DNA from: Bacillus sp. FJAT-27251
GTDB lineage: Bacteria; Bacillota; Bacilli; Bacillales; Cytobacillaceae
NCBI RefSeq assembly: GCF_001273925.1
Contig: NZ_LIGG01000001.1
Coordinates: 3,296,185 to 3,336,230 of the forward strand
Direction of reading: 5' to 3'
DNA: 40,046 nucleotides
Made by a program: the position numbers and the translations under genes
Shown here: piece after piece, positions 31,039 through 39,936 of the stretch
How positions within the stretch are numbered: the stretch's first letter is position 1
How the letters are laid out: every line of letters starts with the position of its first letter
The notes under the pieces: model-generated
What the model was told of the DNA's origin: nothing
Databases searched by the model: none
Seen by the model: only the letters and a program-made list of their open reading frames with translations

Positions 31039-32397
31039 TTGTTTTCAAAAATTTTAATAGCCAATCGAGGCGAGATTGCAAGAAGAGTCATCCGTACATG
31101 CAAAAAGCTCGGGATAAAGACTGTGGCGGTTTATTCAGAAGCAGACGCCGATTCCTTATTCGTCAGGGAAGCGGAAGAAGCCTATTGCGTTGGGAAGCCT
31201 CCTGTCAACCAAAGCTACCTGAATGTGGACGAAATCATCTTGGCAGCTAAAAATAGCGGTGCCGAAGCGGTTCATCCCGGCTATGGCCTGCTATCCGAAA
31301 ATGCAGTGTTTGCGAGCAGGTGCAAGGCGGAAGGACTCGTATTCATAGGGCCATCACCTGAAATCATTGCTTCAATGGGCAGCAAGATTGAAGCACGGAA
31401 AACGATGAAAGAAGCAGGCGTTCCAATCATAGAGGGCATAAATACGCCCCTTGAGAATGAGGAAGAAGCCAGGATGGCAGCAGAGAAAATTGGTTACCCT
31501 CTGATGCTGAAAGCCTCAGCGGGCGGCGGCGGAATTGGCATGCAGCTGGTTAATTCGGAGGAGGAGCTTCTTAAAGCCTTCGCCGGCAATAAAAAACGGG
31601 CAGAATCCTTTTTTGGCGATGGTGCGATGTTCCTTGAAAAATATATTGCTGAACCGCATCATATCGAGGTGCAGATCCTGGCTGATACCCATGGGAACAT
31701 TGTGCCTTTGTGGGAAAGGGAATGCTCCATCCAGCGCCGCAACCAAAAAGTCGTGGAGGAAGCACCGTCGCCATTCATCAGCGAAGAAACGCGGACTAAA
31801 ATGCTGGATGCCGCAGTGGCAGCGGCAAAGCATATCGGCTACACAAATGCCGGAACGATTGAGTTTTTGGTAGATAAGAAGCAGAATTTCTATTTCCTTG
31901 AAATGAACACAAGATTGCAAGTCGAGCATCCGGTTACGGAAGAAATTACAGGCCTTGACCTAGTCGAGGAACAGCTGAAGGTCGCTGCAGGGGAAAAACT
32001 TTCTATCACCCGGGAAGAGGTTCAGCGGAGAGGACACAGCATTGAAGTGAGGATTTATGCAGAAGATCCGAAAACATTCTTTCCATCGCCGGGAAAAATC
32101 ACACAATTCAGCCTTCCGGACGGTGAAGGCGTCCGGCATGAATGTAGTGTGGAATCTGGCTCCCAGGTAACTCCATTCTACGACCCGATGATCGCCAAAT
32201 TGGTTGTGTGGGGAGAGAGCCGGAATCAGGCTTGCGAGCGGATGAAAAATGCCCTTGAAAACTATGAAGTGGAAGGCATCAAAACCAACATTCCGATGCT
32301 CCTCAAAACAATCACGCACGAACAATTTTTAGCAGGCTATACGACAACACAATTTGTGAACGAATATTATTTACCACAATTAACCTCAACCAAGTAA
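31039..32397 (+). CDS. yngH: Biotin carboxylase subunit of methylcrotonyl-CoA carboxylase
   Basis: This 452-aa biotin carboxylase carboxylates the biotin of the adjacent carrier protein using ATP and bicarbonate. Seen are the N-terminal KILIANRGEIARRVIRTCKK, the ATP-grasp glycine loop KASAGGGGIGMQ, ECSIQRRNQKVVEEAPSP, and FLEMNTRLQVEHPVTEEITGLDLV. The start is TTG at 31039 with GGAAGGAG 8 bases upstream. Unlike the longer alpha subunits of some carboxylases it lacks a fused biotin domain, which is encoded by the next small gene. With that carrier and the carboxyltransferase gene at 34442 it should form 3-methylcrotonyl-CoA carboxylase. Confidence 0.93.
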   Translation: MFSKILIANRGEIARRVIRTCKKLGIKTVAVYSEADADSLFVREAEEAYCVGKPPVNQSYLNVDEIILAAKNSGAEAVHPGYGLLSENAVFASRCKAEGLVFIGPSPEIIASMGSKIEARKTMKEAGVPIIEGINTPLENEEEARMAAEKIGYPLMLKASAGGGGIGMQLVNSEEELLKAFAGNKKRAESFFGDGAMFLEKYIAEPHHIEVQILADTHGNIVPLWERECSIQRRNQKVVEEAPSPFISEETRTKMLDAAVAAAKHIGYTNAGTIEFLVDKKQNFYFLEMNTRLQVEHPVTEEITGLDLVEEQLKVAAGEKLSITREEVQRRGHSIEVRIYAEDPKTFFPSPGKITQFSLPDGEGVRHECSVESGSQVTPFYDPMIAKLVVWGESRNQACERMKNALENYEVEGIKTNIPMLLKTITHEQFLAGYTTTQFVNEYYLPQLTSTK

Positions 32398-32410
32398 AGG
32401 AGAATGCATA

Positions 32411-32623
32411 ATGGCAAAAGTTGAATCAGGAATGGCAGGAAACGTATGGAAAGTGCTTGTAAAAGAAGGAGACGAGGTAAAGGCAGGCCAGGAGGTCGTC
32501 ATTCTGGAATCCATGAAAATGGAAATACCCGTAAGTGTGGAACAGGATGGCACCATTACCAAGGTGCTTGTAAATGAAGGCGACTTTGTCAACGATACGG
32601 ATGTCATTGTCGAAGTAGAATAG
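32411..32623 (+). CDS. yngHB: Biotin carboxyl carrier protein (biotin/lipoyl attachment)
   Basis: This 70-aa stand-alone biotinyl domain has biotin attached to K36 in the motif ESMKMEIPV. The flanking beta strands (VWKVLVKEGDEVKAGQEVVILE and GTITKVLVNEGDFVNDTDVIVEVE) form the usual two-fold barrel. It is short and begins directly with the domain, as in B. subtilis YngHB. It follows the biotin carboxylase gene by 13 bases and carries carboxybiotin between that subunit and the carboxyltransferase. AAGGAGAA precedes the ATG. Confidence 0.94.
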   Translation: MAKVESGMAGNVWKVLVKEGDEVKAGQEVVILESMKMEIPVSVEQDGTITKVLVNEGDFVNDTDVIVEVE

Positions 32624-32635
32624 GAGGCCAAGTCT

Positions 32636-33553
32636 TTGAAACTTCCAAAAAACGTGACAATCAAGGAAGTTGGTCCCCGCGATGGCCTGCAGAATGAAAA
32701 GCAGCAAGTACCGACCGAGGCAAAGATTTCCTGGATTGATTCGCTTTCGGTTACAGGGCTTTCTTATATTGAGGTCAGTTCGTTTGTCCACCCAAGATGG
32801 ATTCCGCAGCTTGCCGATGCCGCAAAGGTTCTTAAGCAGATCAAGAGGAAACAGGGACTTACATATGCTGCCCTCGTTCCCAATCTTAAGGGGCTTGATG
32901 GAGCGCTTGAAGCGGGTGTCGATGAAGTGAGCGTTTTCATGTCGGCAAGCGAGGCCCATAACCGCAGCAATATCAACAAGTCGATTGACGCGACTTACCC
33001 AGTCCTGGAAGAAGTGGTCCGTGAAGCGAAACTGGCGGGGAAAACGGTCCGCGGCTATGTATCGACGGTGATTAGCTGTCCTTATGAAGGCTATATTGCT
33101 CCTGAAAAGGTCAGGGTGGTTGCAGAGCGTCTTTTTGAAATGGGAATTGATGAATTGTCGCTGGGAGAGACGATCGGCGTAGCAGTTCCGACCCAGGTGG
33201 AACAGTTGCTGGAGGATTTGCTGCCGCATTTTGAAGCAGGCTCCCTTGCCATGCACTTTCACGATACGAGGGGGACAGCATTGGCCAATATTGTCAAATC
33301 ACTCGAAATGGGAATCACCACCTTCGACAGCGCCCTGGGCGGATTAGGGGGGTGCCCTTATGCAAAAGGGGCATCCGGCAATGTTGCAACCGAGGATTTG
33401 CTTTATATGCTTCATGAAATGGGCATTGAGACAGGAGTTGATCTTGTTGCCGTCCTAAAATCGGCCCAGTTGTTCGAGAAAACACTGTCTAAGCCGCTGA
33501 GAAGCCGCCAGATGGAAATCCTGCGGGGAGAAGGAGAGGAGTGTTTGTCATGA
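32636..33553 (+). CDS. yngG: Hydroxymethylglutaryl-CoA lyase
   Basis: This 305-aa lyase splits HMG-CoA into acetyl-CoA and acetoacetate, the final reaction of leucine catabolism. The motif EVGPRDGLQNE starts at residue 11 and includes the catalytic R15 and metal ligand D16. Later come the metal-binding HFHDTRGTALAN and the catalytic-loop signature GGLGGCPYAKGASGN with its active cysteine. The start is TTG at 32636, with TAGGAGG 8 bases upstream. Its stop codon overlaps the ATG of the next gene (ATGA), so translation is coupled. Confidence 0.94.
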   Translation: MKLPKNVTIKEVGPRDGLQNEKQQVPTEAKISWIDSLSVTGLSYIEVSSFVHPRWIPQLADAAKVLKQIKRKQGLTYAALVPNLKGLDGALEAGVDEVSVFMSASEAHNRSNINKSIDATYPVLEEVVREAKLAGKTVRGYVSTVISCPYEGYIAPEKVRVVAERLFEMGIDELSLGETIGVAVPTQVEQLLEDLLPHFEAGSLAMHFHDTRGTALANIVKSLEMGITTFDSALGGLGGCPYAKGASGNVATEDLLYMLHEMGIETGVDLVAVLKSAQLFEKTLSKPLRSRQMEILRGEGEECLS

Positions 33554-34341
33554 ACGAAACAGCCACTACAGTTGCTGTGGATAAGCGAAGCGATGGAGTT
33601 GCAGTCGTGACATTGAACCGTCCGGAGGCGGCCAATGCTTTATCAGTAAAGATGCTTCACGATTTTAAAGAAGTGTTGTCGGGTTTAAAAACGGACAGTA
33701 TTGTAAGGGTTATCATCCTTACTGGGGCTGGGGAAAAGGCTTTTTGTGCCGGAGCAGACCTGAAAGAGCGCCGGAATATGAGTGATGCCGAGGCGAAACA
33801 GACGGTTCGGCTGATCGGAGCAACAATTAACGAGGTCGAAGAGCTGCCCCAGCCAGTGATTGCTGCACTGAATGGAGTCGCATTCGGAGGCGGACTTGAG
33901 CTTGCGCTTGCCTGCGATCTGCGTATAGGGGCCCTTGAGGCCAAGCTCGGCCTCACTGAAACTTCGCTTGCCATCATTCCAGGTGCAGGAGGAACACAGC
34001 GCCTGCCGAGGCTGATTGGGGCGGGGAAAGCTAAAGAGCTGATTTATACGGCCAAGCGTCTTAATGCAGAAGAGGCGGCTTCCATGGGAATTCTTGAATA
34101 TGCTGTCCCCCGGGGCCAGCTCCTCGAGAAAGCTCTTGAAATTGCCGGACAAATGGCAAAGAATGGTCCGTTGGCTCTAGTACAGGCAAAGAAAGCGATC
34201 AACAAAGGAATTGAAGTGGACCTGGCGACCGGCTTGCAAATTGAACAGCTTGCTTATGATGCCCTCATACCAAGCCGTGACCGGATCGAAGGCTTGAATG
34301 CGTTTGCGGAAAAGCGTCCGCCCCACTATACCGGCCAATAA
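33550..34341 (+). CDS. yngF: Enoyl-CoA hydratase (methylglutaconyl-CoA hydratase)
   Basis: This 263-aa crotonase-family enzyme by context hydrates 3-methylglutaconyl-CoA to HMG-CoA. Oxyanion-hole segments are FCAGADLKER and NGVAFGGGLELALACD, followed by the LGLTETSLAIIPGAGGTQRLPR stretch that carries the catalytic glutamates. The ATG at 33550 overlaps the lyase stop codon by 4 bases and is preferred over a GTG three codons upstream, which sits too close to the AGGAG. A gap of 100 bases follows before yngE; it contains a weak hairpin (CAAGCAG / CTGCTTG) but no convincing terminator or promoter. Confidence 0.92.
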   Translation: MNETATTVAVDKRSDGVAVVTLNRPEAANALSVKMLHDFKEVLSGLKTDSIVRVIILTGAGEKAFCAGADLKERRNMSDAEAKQTVRLIGATINEVEELPQPVIAALNGVAFGGGLELALACDLRIGALEAKLGLTETSLAIIPGAGGTQRLPRLIGAGKAKELIYTAKRLNAEEAASMGILEYAVPRGQLLEKALEIAGQMAKNGPLALVQAKKAINKGIEVDLATGLQIEQLAYDALIPSRDRIEGLNAFAEKRPPHYTGQ

Positions 34342-34441
34342 GCAGATAGGAGCTGCAAGCAGGCATTAACACATTGAATGTCCATTATGAGCTGCTTGTG
34401 ATTGCCTATATGTTTTCGACACCAATAAAGGAGGTATCTCG

Positions 34442-35980
34442 ATGAACGAGACCCACGCTAAATCCGACTATCAGACAAAAAAAGAGTCCGTCCTTAAGGG
34501 GGGACAAGAAAAATACCATCAAAAGAATGAAGAGCAGGGGAAGATGTTTGTCCGCGACCGTCTGAACCTGTTATTCGATAATGGGCTGCAGGCAGAAGAC
34601 GGCTTGTTCGCCAACGTACTTGCAGGGGATTTGCCTGCTGACGGCGTTGTTACCGGGATTGGGAAAATACATGGCCGCACGGTCTGTGTAATGGCAAATG
34701 ATTCAACCGTCAAGGCCGGCTCCTGGGGGAAAAGGACGGTTGAAAAAATCATCCGCATCCAGGAAACTGCTGAAAAGCTTCGCTGCCCTATGCTTTATCT
34801 TGTTGATTCTGCCGGCGCACGCATCACGGATCAGCTTGAAATGTTCCCGGGCCGGCGCGGTGCAGGACGAATTTTTTACAATCAGGTGAAAATGTCAGGG
34901 AAAGTTCCGCAAATCTGCCTTTTATTCGGCCCTTCGGCAGCAGGCGGAGCCTATATTCCTGCCTTCTGTGACATCGTAGTCATGGTGGACGGGAACGCTT
35001 CCATGTACCTGGGGTCACCCCGGATGGCTGAAATGGTCATAGGCGAAAAAGTTACATTGGAGCAAATGGGAGGCGCGAAAATGCACTGCTCTATTTCCGG
35101 CTGCGGCGATGTGCTTGCCAAATCGGAAGAAGAAGCTATTGCCTATGCCCGGAAATATTTAACCTACTTCCCTGACAATTTTTCCGAAAAGCCGGCAAGA
35201 GAGGAAGCAAAAGCGCCAGCTTCTTTCGATAAGACCATCGAAGAGTTGATTCCGAAGAACCAAAATGCTCCGTTTGACATGTACCAGCTGATTGAACGCT
35301 TGATCGACGAAGGCTCGATGTGCGAAATTAAAAAATTGTTTGCTGCCGAATTGATTACCTGCCTGGGAAGGATCAATGGCCAGCCGGTCGGCATCATCGC
35401 CAATCAGCCGAGGGTCAAGGGTGGTGTTTTGTTCCATGACTCTGCAGATAAAGCAGCCAAATTTATCAATCTGTGCGATGCCTACCATATACCGCTGCTG
35501 TTCCTGGCCGATGTACCAGGTTTCATGATCGGCACGAATGTAGAAAAAGCAGGAATCATCCGCCATGGTGCCAAAATGATCTCGGCCATGAGCGAAGCAA
35601 CGGTGCCAAAAATGACAGTCATTGTAAGGAAAGCTTATGGTGCCGGTTTGTATGCAATGGCCGGCCCTGCGTTTGAGCCGGACTGCTGCATCGCACTTCC
35701 TTCTGCTGCCATTGCCGTCATGGGGCCAGAGGCAGCTGTCAATGCGGTATATGCAAATAAAATTGCCGCCTTGCCTGAAGAAGAGCGCGCCGCTTTCATT
35801 GCCGAAAAGCGGGAAGAATACCGCGAGGATATTGATATATACCGCCTTGCGTCAGAATTGATCATTGATGACATCGTCGAGCCTAACAACCTTCGTGAGG
35901 AACTTGCTGCCCGCCTGGATGTTTATATGTCAAAGTACATGGTTTTTTCCGAGCGCAAGCATGGGGTATATCCGGTATAA
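34442..35980 (+). CDS. yngE: Carboxyltransferase subunit of methylcrotonyl-CoA carboxylase
   Basis: This 512-aa acyl-CoA carboxyltransferase transfers CO2 from carboxybiotin to the acyl-CoA. The crotonase-fold halves are both present: the N-terminal half includes YLVDSAGARITDQ, FGPSAAGGAYIPAFCDIVVM and SMYLGSPRM. The C-terminal half includes GIIANQPRVKGGVL, FLADVPGFMIGTNVEKAGIIRHGAKM and the ending KHGVYPV. AAGGAGG precedes the ATG. The neighbours, isovaleryl-CoA dehydrogenase and HMG-CoA lyase, favour 3-methylcrotonyl-CoA over propionyl-CoA as substrate, though the family is similar for both. Confidence 0.92.
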   Translation: MNETHAKSDYQTKKESVLKGGQEKYHQKNEEQGKMFVRDRLNLLFDNGLQAEDGLFANVLAGDLPADGVVTGIGKIHGRTVCVMANDSTVKAGSWGKRTVEKIIRIQETAEKLRCPMLYLVDSAGARITDQLEMFPGRRGAGRIFYNQVKMSGKVPQICLLFGPSAAGGAYIPAFCDIVVMVDGNASMYLGSPRMAEMVIGEKVTLEQMGGAKMHCSISGCGDVLAKSEEEAIAYARKYLTYFPDNFSEKPAREEAKAPASFDKTIEELIPKNQNAPFDMYQLIERLIDEGSMCEIKKLFAAELITCLGRINGQPVGIIANQPRVKGGVLFHDSADKAAKFINLCDAYHIPLLFLADVPGFMIGTNVEKAGIIRHGAKMISAMSEATVPKMTVIVRKAYGAGLYAMAGPAFEPDCCIALPSAAIAVMGPEAAVNAVYANKIAALPEEERAAFIAEKREEYREDIDIYRLASELIIDDIVEPNNLREELAARLDVYMSKYMVFSERKHGVYPV

Positions 35981-36034
35981 GAAGGAAGTTTAGCTAATCT
36001 CGGTTTGACCTTTCGATCAAAGGAGGGAACTCGT

Positions 36035-36724
36035 GTGAAAAAAATATACACTGATTTTGCTGAAGCTGTAGAAGGAATACAGGATGGAATGACCTTGATG
36101 GTCGGAGGCTTCGGCTTGTGCGGAATCCCTGAAAACCTGATTCAGGCGCTGGCAGAAAAGGGGACCAAAGATTTAACAATCATTTCAAATAACTGCGGGG
36201 TGGATGATTGGGGCCTTGGGCTTCTGCTGCAAAACAAGCAGATTAAAAAGATCATTGCTTCGTATGTAGGGGAAAACAAGGAATTTGAGCGCCAACTGCT
36301 GGCCGGCGAAATTGAGGTTGAACTGACTCCTCAGGGAACCCTCGCTGAAAAAATCCGTGCAGGCGGGGCAGGAATTCCTGCTTTCTTTACACCAGCCGGG
36401 GTTGGTACGCCAATCGCAGAGGGCAAGGAAGTTCGGATGTTCAATGGAAAGGAATACCTTCTCGAGGAAGCTCTTGTCGCGGATGTCAGCCTCATCCGCG
36501 CTTTCAAGGCTGATAAAATGGGGAATCTTGTGTACCGGAAAACCGCCCGTAACTTTAATGCAATGATGGCGGCTGCCGGAAAAGTGACTATAGCTGAAAC
36601 AGAGGAAATTGTCGAAATTGGCGACCTTGACCCTGATTTCATCCACTCACCAGGAATTTATGTGCAGGCTTTGATCCATGGGGAGCAAGAGAAGCGCATT
36701 GAGCGAAGGACGACTAAAGGGTAA
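36035..36724 (+). CDS. scoA: 3-oxoacid CoA-transferase subunit A
   Basis: This is subunit A of succinyl-CoA:3-ketoacid CoA-transferase, which converts the acetoacetate released by HMG-CoA lyase into acetoacetyl-CoA. The 229-aa protein has the family N-terminal motif [15 protein letters not shown] and the later [11 protein letters not shown]. The start is GTG at 36035, chosen because AAAGGAGG lies 8 bases upstream; a longer frame from 36005 would swallow that site. It follows yngE by 54 bases and precedes scoB by 15. The placement completes leucine degradation in one operon. Confidence 0.93.
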   Translation: MKKIYTDFAEAVEGIQDGMTLMVGGFGLCGIPENLIQALAEKGTKDLTIISNNCGVDDWGLGLLLQNKQIKKIIASYVGENKEFERQLLAGEIEVELTPQGTLAEKIRAGGAGIPAFFTPAGVGTPIAEGKEVRMFNGKEYLLEEALVADVSLIRAFKADKMGNLVYRKTARNFNAMMAAAGKVTIAETEEIVEIGDLDPDFIHSPGIYVQALIHGEQEKRIERRTTKG

Positions 36725-36739
36725 AGGAGGGGTTTGAAG

Positions 36740-37393
36740 GTGAATACAAGGGAAAAAATTGCAAGGCGGGCTGAGCAGGAGATTGAAAACGGCAACTATG
36801 TTAACTTGGGGATTGGCATGCCGACAATGGTCGCCAACTTTATTTCGAACAACAAACAGGTGGTCCTCCAGTCGGAAAACGGACTTCTTGGCATTGGGCC
36901 CTATCCTGCTGAAAACGAAGTAGATTCAGATTTGATCAATGCCGGCAAGGAAACGGTGACGGCCATACCAGGAGCTGCCTATTTTGACAGTGCGGAATCT
37001 TTCGCGATGATTCGCGGCGGCCATATTGATGTCGCGATTTTAGGGGGTATGGAAGTTTCCGAAGCAGGCGATCTTGCAAACTGGATGATACCTGGAAAGA
37101 TGGTCAAAGGAATGGGCGGTGCCATGGACCTGGTTCATGGAGCGCGCAAAACGATTGTCATCATGGAACATGTGAATAAGCATGGCCAGTCAAAAATTCT
37201 CAAACAATGTACCTTGCCGCTTACCGGAGAAGGAGTAGTCGAGCGGATTATCACGGACCGGGCTGTACTCGATGTCACTTCAGAAGGATTGAAACTCGTG
37301 GAAGTGGCGAAAGGATTTACAGTAGAGGAAATCGTCGAATGTACAGAACCGGAATTGATAATTCCTGATGAAGTAAAGGTTGATGCTTTTTGA
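36740..37393 (+). CDS. scoB: 3-oxoacid CoA-transferase subunit B
   Basis: This is subunit B of the same CoA-transferase. The 217-aa protein carries the catalytic glutamate E46 in [12 protein letters not shown], which forms the enzyme-CoA thioester. The [11 protein letters not shown] segment and [31 protein letters not shown] are also conserved. GTG at 36740 is taken as start because AGGAGG is then 9 bases away. A TTG two codons earlier would be only 3 bases from it. A terminator follows the gene and closes the operon. Confidence 0.93.
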   Translation: MNTREKIARRAEQEIENGNYVNLGIGMPTMVANFISNNKQVVLQSENGLLGIGPYPAENEVDSDLINAGKETVTAIPGAAYFDSAESFAMIRGGHIDVAILGGMEVSEAGDLANWMIPGKMVKGMGGAMDLVHGARKTIVIMEHVNKHGQSKILKQCTLPLTGEGVVERIITDRAVLDVTSEGLKLVEVAKGFTVEEIVECTEPELIIPDEVKVDAF

Positions 37394-37404
37394 TTTATTA
37401 TTTT

Positions 37405-37434
37405 GCGGTGGTCTCTTCCGGGCGCCGCTTTTTT
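37405..37434 (+). terminator. Terminator of the leucine-degradation operon
   Basis: GCGGTG / CGCCGC (one G-U) with a 12-base loop and six T. Confidence 0.75.
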
Positions 37435-37460
37435 CTATTTTAGGAAATGGAGTGCAGAGC

Positions 37461-37490
37461 TTGCATGCTGCACCAAAAAATTTCTATAAA
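37461..37490 (+). promoter_or_regulatory. Sigma-A promoter of the PHP phosphatase gene
   Basis: TTGCAT and TATAAA are 18 bases apart, about 55 bases before the start codon. Confidence 0.6.
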
Positions 37491-37544
37491 ACAGGCATTT
37501 GTCAGCATACTACAAGTAGACGATGAACTACTAGAGGTGATTTA

Positions 37545-38372
37545 ATGAGTGAAAAGCCAGAGACAACCAAGTTCGATTTGCATACCCATCATGACCGTTG
37601 CGGCCATGCACGGGGCAAGGTCGAGGATTATATAAAGGCCGCGATTGAGAGAGGATTGGCTGTTATCGGAATAGCAGATCATTCCCCGTTTTTTTCCTAT
37701 AAGGAAGACCAGGCCTTTCCAAAAATAGCGATGGGGAAAAGCGAGTTTCCTCAATATATAAAAGAAGTTCAGTCACTTAAGGAGAAGTACAGCAGCAAAA
37801 TTGAAGTGCTGCTCGGAATCGAAGCCGATTTCTTTCCAGAACATGTGGAACTATACCGTTCCCATTTCGATAAGTATCCATTTGATTACGTCATTGGTTC
37901 TGTCCATCAGGTAGAGGGGAAGAGCATTTTTAATAAAAAGCGCTGGAACGGGTTGTCTCAGCAGCAAAAGGTAAAAGTGAAAGATACGTACTATGATTTG
38001 ATCGACCAGTCCGCCCGCAGCGGATTGTACCAGGTACTTGGGCATATCGACGCTATGAAGGGGTTTTATCCGGAGTTCTCAGATATCCAGACCAAGACCG
38101 TGGAGAAAACACTAAAAACAATTGGTGAAGAGGATATTGCCATTGAAATCAATACTTCCGGAAAAACCAAGACAGTAGGAGGCTGGTACCCAGCCGACGA
38201 AATCCTTGAGATGGCCAGGCATTATGGAGTCATGGTCACCTTCGGGTCCGACGCCCACGATCCCGAACGAGTCGGTGACGAATTCGACGAAGTAGCCGCA
38301 CGCCTAAAACAAATCGGATTTAAAGAATGGTGCTACTTCAGGCAAAAACAGCGCATCAAAGTCCTTCTATAG
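37545..38372 (+). CDS. hisJ: Histidinol-phosphatase, PHP family
   Basis: This 275-aa metal-dependent phosphoesterase of the PHP family is most likely the histidinol-phosphate phosphatase of histidine synthesis. The metal-binding motifs appear in order: DLHTHHDRCGHA near residue 11, GIADHSP near residue 45, GIEADFFPE near residue 92, VIGSVHQVEG, LGHID, and FGSDAHDPERVG near the end. AGAGGTGA lies before the ATG. It stands alone, away from other his genes, as in B. subtilis. The PHP fold is also used by other phosphatases, so the substrate is inferred from overall family resemblance. Confidence 0.87.
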   Translation: MSEKPETTKFDLHTHHDRCGHARGKVEDYIKAAIERGLAVIGIADHSPFFSYKEDQAFPKIAMGKSEFPQYIKEVQSLKEKYSSKIEVLLGIEADFFPEHVELYRSHFDKYPFDYVIGSVHQVEGKSIFNKKRWNGLSQQQKVKVKDTYYDLIDQSARSGLYQVLGHIDAMKGFYPEFSDIQTKTVEKTLKTIGEEDIAIEINTSGKTKTVGGWYPADEILEMARHYGVMVTFGSDAHDPERVGDEFDEVAARLKQIGFKEWCYFRQKQRIKVLL

Positions 38373-38379
38373 CCTAAAG

Positions 38380-38397
38380 GGTGCCTGACCCGCAGGT
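38380..38397. repeat. Short dispersed GC-rich element (GGTGCCTGAC type)
   Basis: GGTGCCTGACCCGCAGGT resembles the element at 15193 in its first ten bases and lies just after the phosphatase stop codon. Confidence 0.35.
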
Positions 38398-38452
38398 CGG
38401 TGAAGCGCTGAAGCAGTAAAGAGATGGACAAAGGAGCCAGCATAAAGCGGGA

Positions 38453-38478
38453 CAAAAAAGTACCTTAGAGAAGGTACT
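38453..38478 (-). terminator. Terminator of the ferredoxin gene, inside a nested hairpin
   Basis: On the minus strand AGTACCTT / AAGGTACT with a 4-base loop is followed by TTTTTTG. An outer stem, GCCAGCATA / TATGCTGGC (38436-38444 with 38488-38496), encloses it and includes the last codons of the ferredoxin gene. Confidence 0.8.
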
Positions 38479-39382
38479 ATGAGAGACTATGCTGGCCTTT
38501 CCCTTGACAGATAGGGCAAATGTCGGCTTGTTTCCAGCCCAAGAAGTCGCAAGAGCACTTTTGACAGCTGAGCGGGAGGACTGTAGCCTCCAATTCCAGA
38601 GCTTTCTGCAAATCGGGTTCTAATCGGACCGCATTTTCCCGGCATACGTCCATGCAAAGCGAGCATCCATTGCAATTACCAGTATCGATGACCAAAAGAC
38701 TTCCATTAGTCATGAACACTTCACCAGGACAGAGACGGAAACAAGCCTCACAAAGCGAGCATTTTACAGAATCAAGGTGAACCTGAAAAAAAGCCCATCC
38801 TTCAAACATCCCGGCTCGCCTGAATTTATCTTGATCAAAACGCCACTTAGCGGGTGTGATAGTGGAAAGCGCAAGATGTTTGCTGTCAATGGCAAGTTTG
38901 CTGAAAAATTCTCGCCTGGACAGCCTTTTTTGTCCTCTTAGGTCTTGTACTGGTCCCGTAATAACCTGAAATAAATTTGTTTCCATTTTTTCAAGAGTCT
39001 CATTCGTTTCGTCAACCAGTTTTTGCATTTTCTTATCGCCCTTTGGTATGGCAATTGCCCGTATTCCTTTTTTGTGAAAATGCAAAAGCTCATATTTAGT
39101 CGGCTGCAGGTCTTCATCAAGCACCAGTGTGTCACCGATTGTTTTTCGAATAGGCGACAGACCTTCAAGAGCCTGGACCGGACAGGATGGAATGCACATG
39201 CCGCAGCCATCACATCGGTTTTTGAGTATTTGAATACCGCTTTTATCTATAATAATTGCGTTTTTTTCGCAACTTTCCTGACAGGCCGTGCATGTGCTGA
39301 ACGGACTGGCATTCCTAACGCATTGCCCTCCAGCTTTAATGTCGTAGCTGAGGCTCTCAAGCCAATCCATCAATAGCGGCAT
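38477..39382 (-). CDS. Multi-cluster 4Fe-4S ferredoxin-like protein with C-terminal zinc-ribbon-like motif
   Basis: This 301-aa cytoplasmic iron-sulfur protein is of unknown partner. Four cysteine groups suggest 4Fe-4S clusters: CTACQESCEKNAI (near residue 31), CDGCGMCIPSCPVQAL (57-72), CSLCEACFRLCPGEVF (about 208-223) and CNGCSLCMDVCRENAV (about 236-251). A fifth group, CQKCSCDFLG then CPICQ, looks like a rubredoxin-like knuckle or zinc ribbon. The stretch between the first and second pairs (80-200) has no cysteines and is partly basic. The ATG follows AAGGTGA. It probably carries electrons for an oxidoreductase such as the Fdh-like enzyme 29 kb away, but no adjacent gene shows this. Confidence 0.82.
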   Translation of the reverse strand: MPLLMDWLESLSYDIKAGGQCVRNASPFSTCTACQESCEKNAIIIDKSGIQILKNRCDGCGMCIPSCPVQALEGLSPIRKTIGDTLVLDEDLQPTKYELLHFHKKGIRAIAIPKGDKKMQKLVDETNETLEKMETNLFQVITGPVQDLRGQKRLSRREFFSKLAIDSKHLALSTITPAKWRFDQDKFRRAGMFEGWAFFQVHLDSVKCSLCEACFRLCPGEVFMTNGSLLVIDTGNCNGCSLCMDVCRENAVRLEPDLQKALELEATVLPLSCQKCSCDFLGWKQADICPICQGKGQHSLS

Positions 39383-39549
39383 CTCTTCACCTTCTTCTAT
39401 TAATCTATCTTTATTTTATCGCTTTTTAGCTGCCATTCCATCCATGTTCCCTGGATTTCCACACTTTTTTAACATCTTAGCCATAAATGTAAGATGATGT
39501 TGCACCTTATTTTCTTTACGTTCTAATTTGGAATTGTAAAAAGTTTCTA

Positions 39550-39578
39550 TTGAACAATTCTAGGAAGGGTGTTATTCT
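39550..39578 (+). promoter_or_regulatory. rRNA operon promoter P1
   Basis: TTGAAC and TATTCT are 17 bases apart. The likely start base is G at 39585. The stretch 39383-39549 upstream, between the ferredoxin start and this promoter, holds nothing else I can identify. Confidence 0.65.
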
Positions 39579-39654
39579 AATTTAGCTGCTCAAACAGCAA
39601 GGTAACAAAATATCAATTGCCATTGCTTTTTTTAAAATAAACTTTAAAAAAGTG

Positions 39655-39684
39655 TTGACGGTTTGATATGAAATATAGTAAGAT
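39655..39684 (+). promoter_or_regulatory. rRNA operon promoter P2
   Basis: TTGACG and TAAGAT are 18 bases apart and 105 bases downstream of P1. The likely start base is G at 39691. A/T-rich DNA lies just upstream. Confidence 0.75.
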
Positions 39685-39690
39685 ATAAAA

Positions 39691-39936
39691 GTTGTCGCTG
39701 AAACAGACAACGATTTGCTCTTTGAAAACTAAACAAACAAGCGTCAACAAACAATAATATCGTGTTTCTTCTATATAATAGAGATTCACGAGCCAACGTT
39801 TTAAATTATGAGCTTACTCATACTCTTATCGGGTATCAACGCGCAGTAAATCCGCACCGCGGATAACAGCCCGTAAATACCCGATTGATTCGACTAACCA
39901 TCACGGGGAAGAACACCCCGCGACGGAAGTCTCATC
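39691..39936 (+). ncRNA. 16S rRNA precursor leader with boxA-like antitermination site
   Basis: The leader starts with a hairpin, GTTGTC / GACAAC (39691-39711), and continues with TGCTCTTTGAAAAC (39716-39729), the Bacillus boxA-like sequence that recruits Nus factors. Further hairpins follow, including an A/T-rich stem around 39762-39790 and GGGTATC/GATACCC-like and CGGGG/CCCCG stems up to 39920. They probably help in 16S processing. Confidence 0.8.

Noticed and set aside
34342-34441. Separate promoter or terminator between yngF and yngE
   Set aside because: Only a weak 7-bp stem without a T-run and no paired promoter boxes were found; the genes are likely one transcript.
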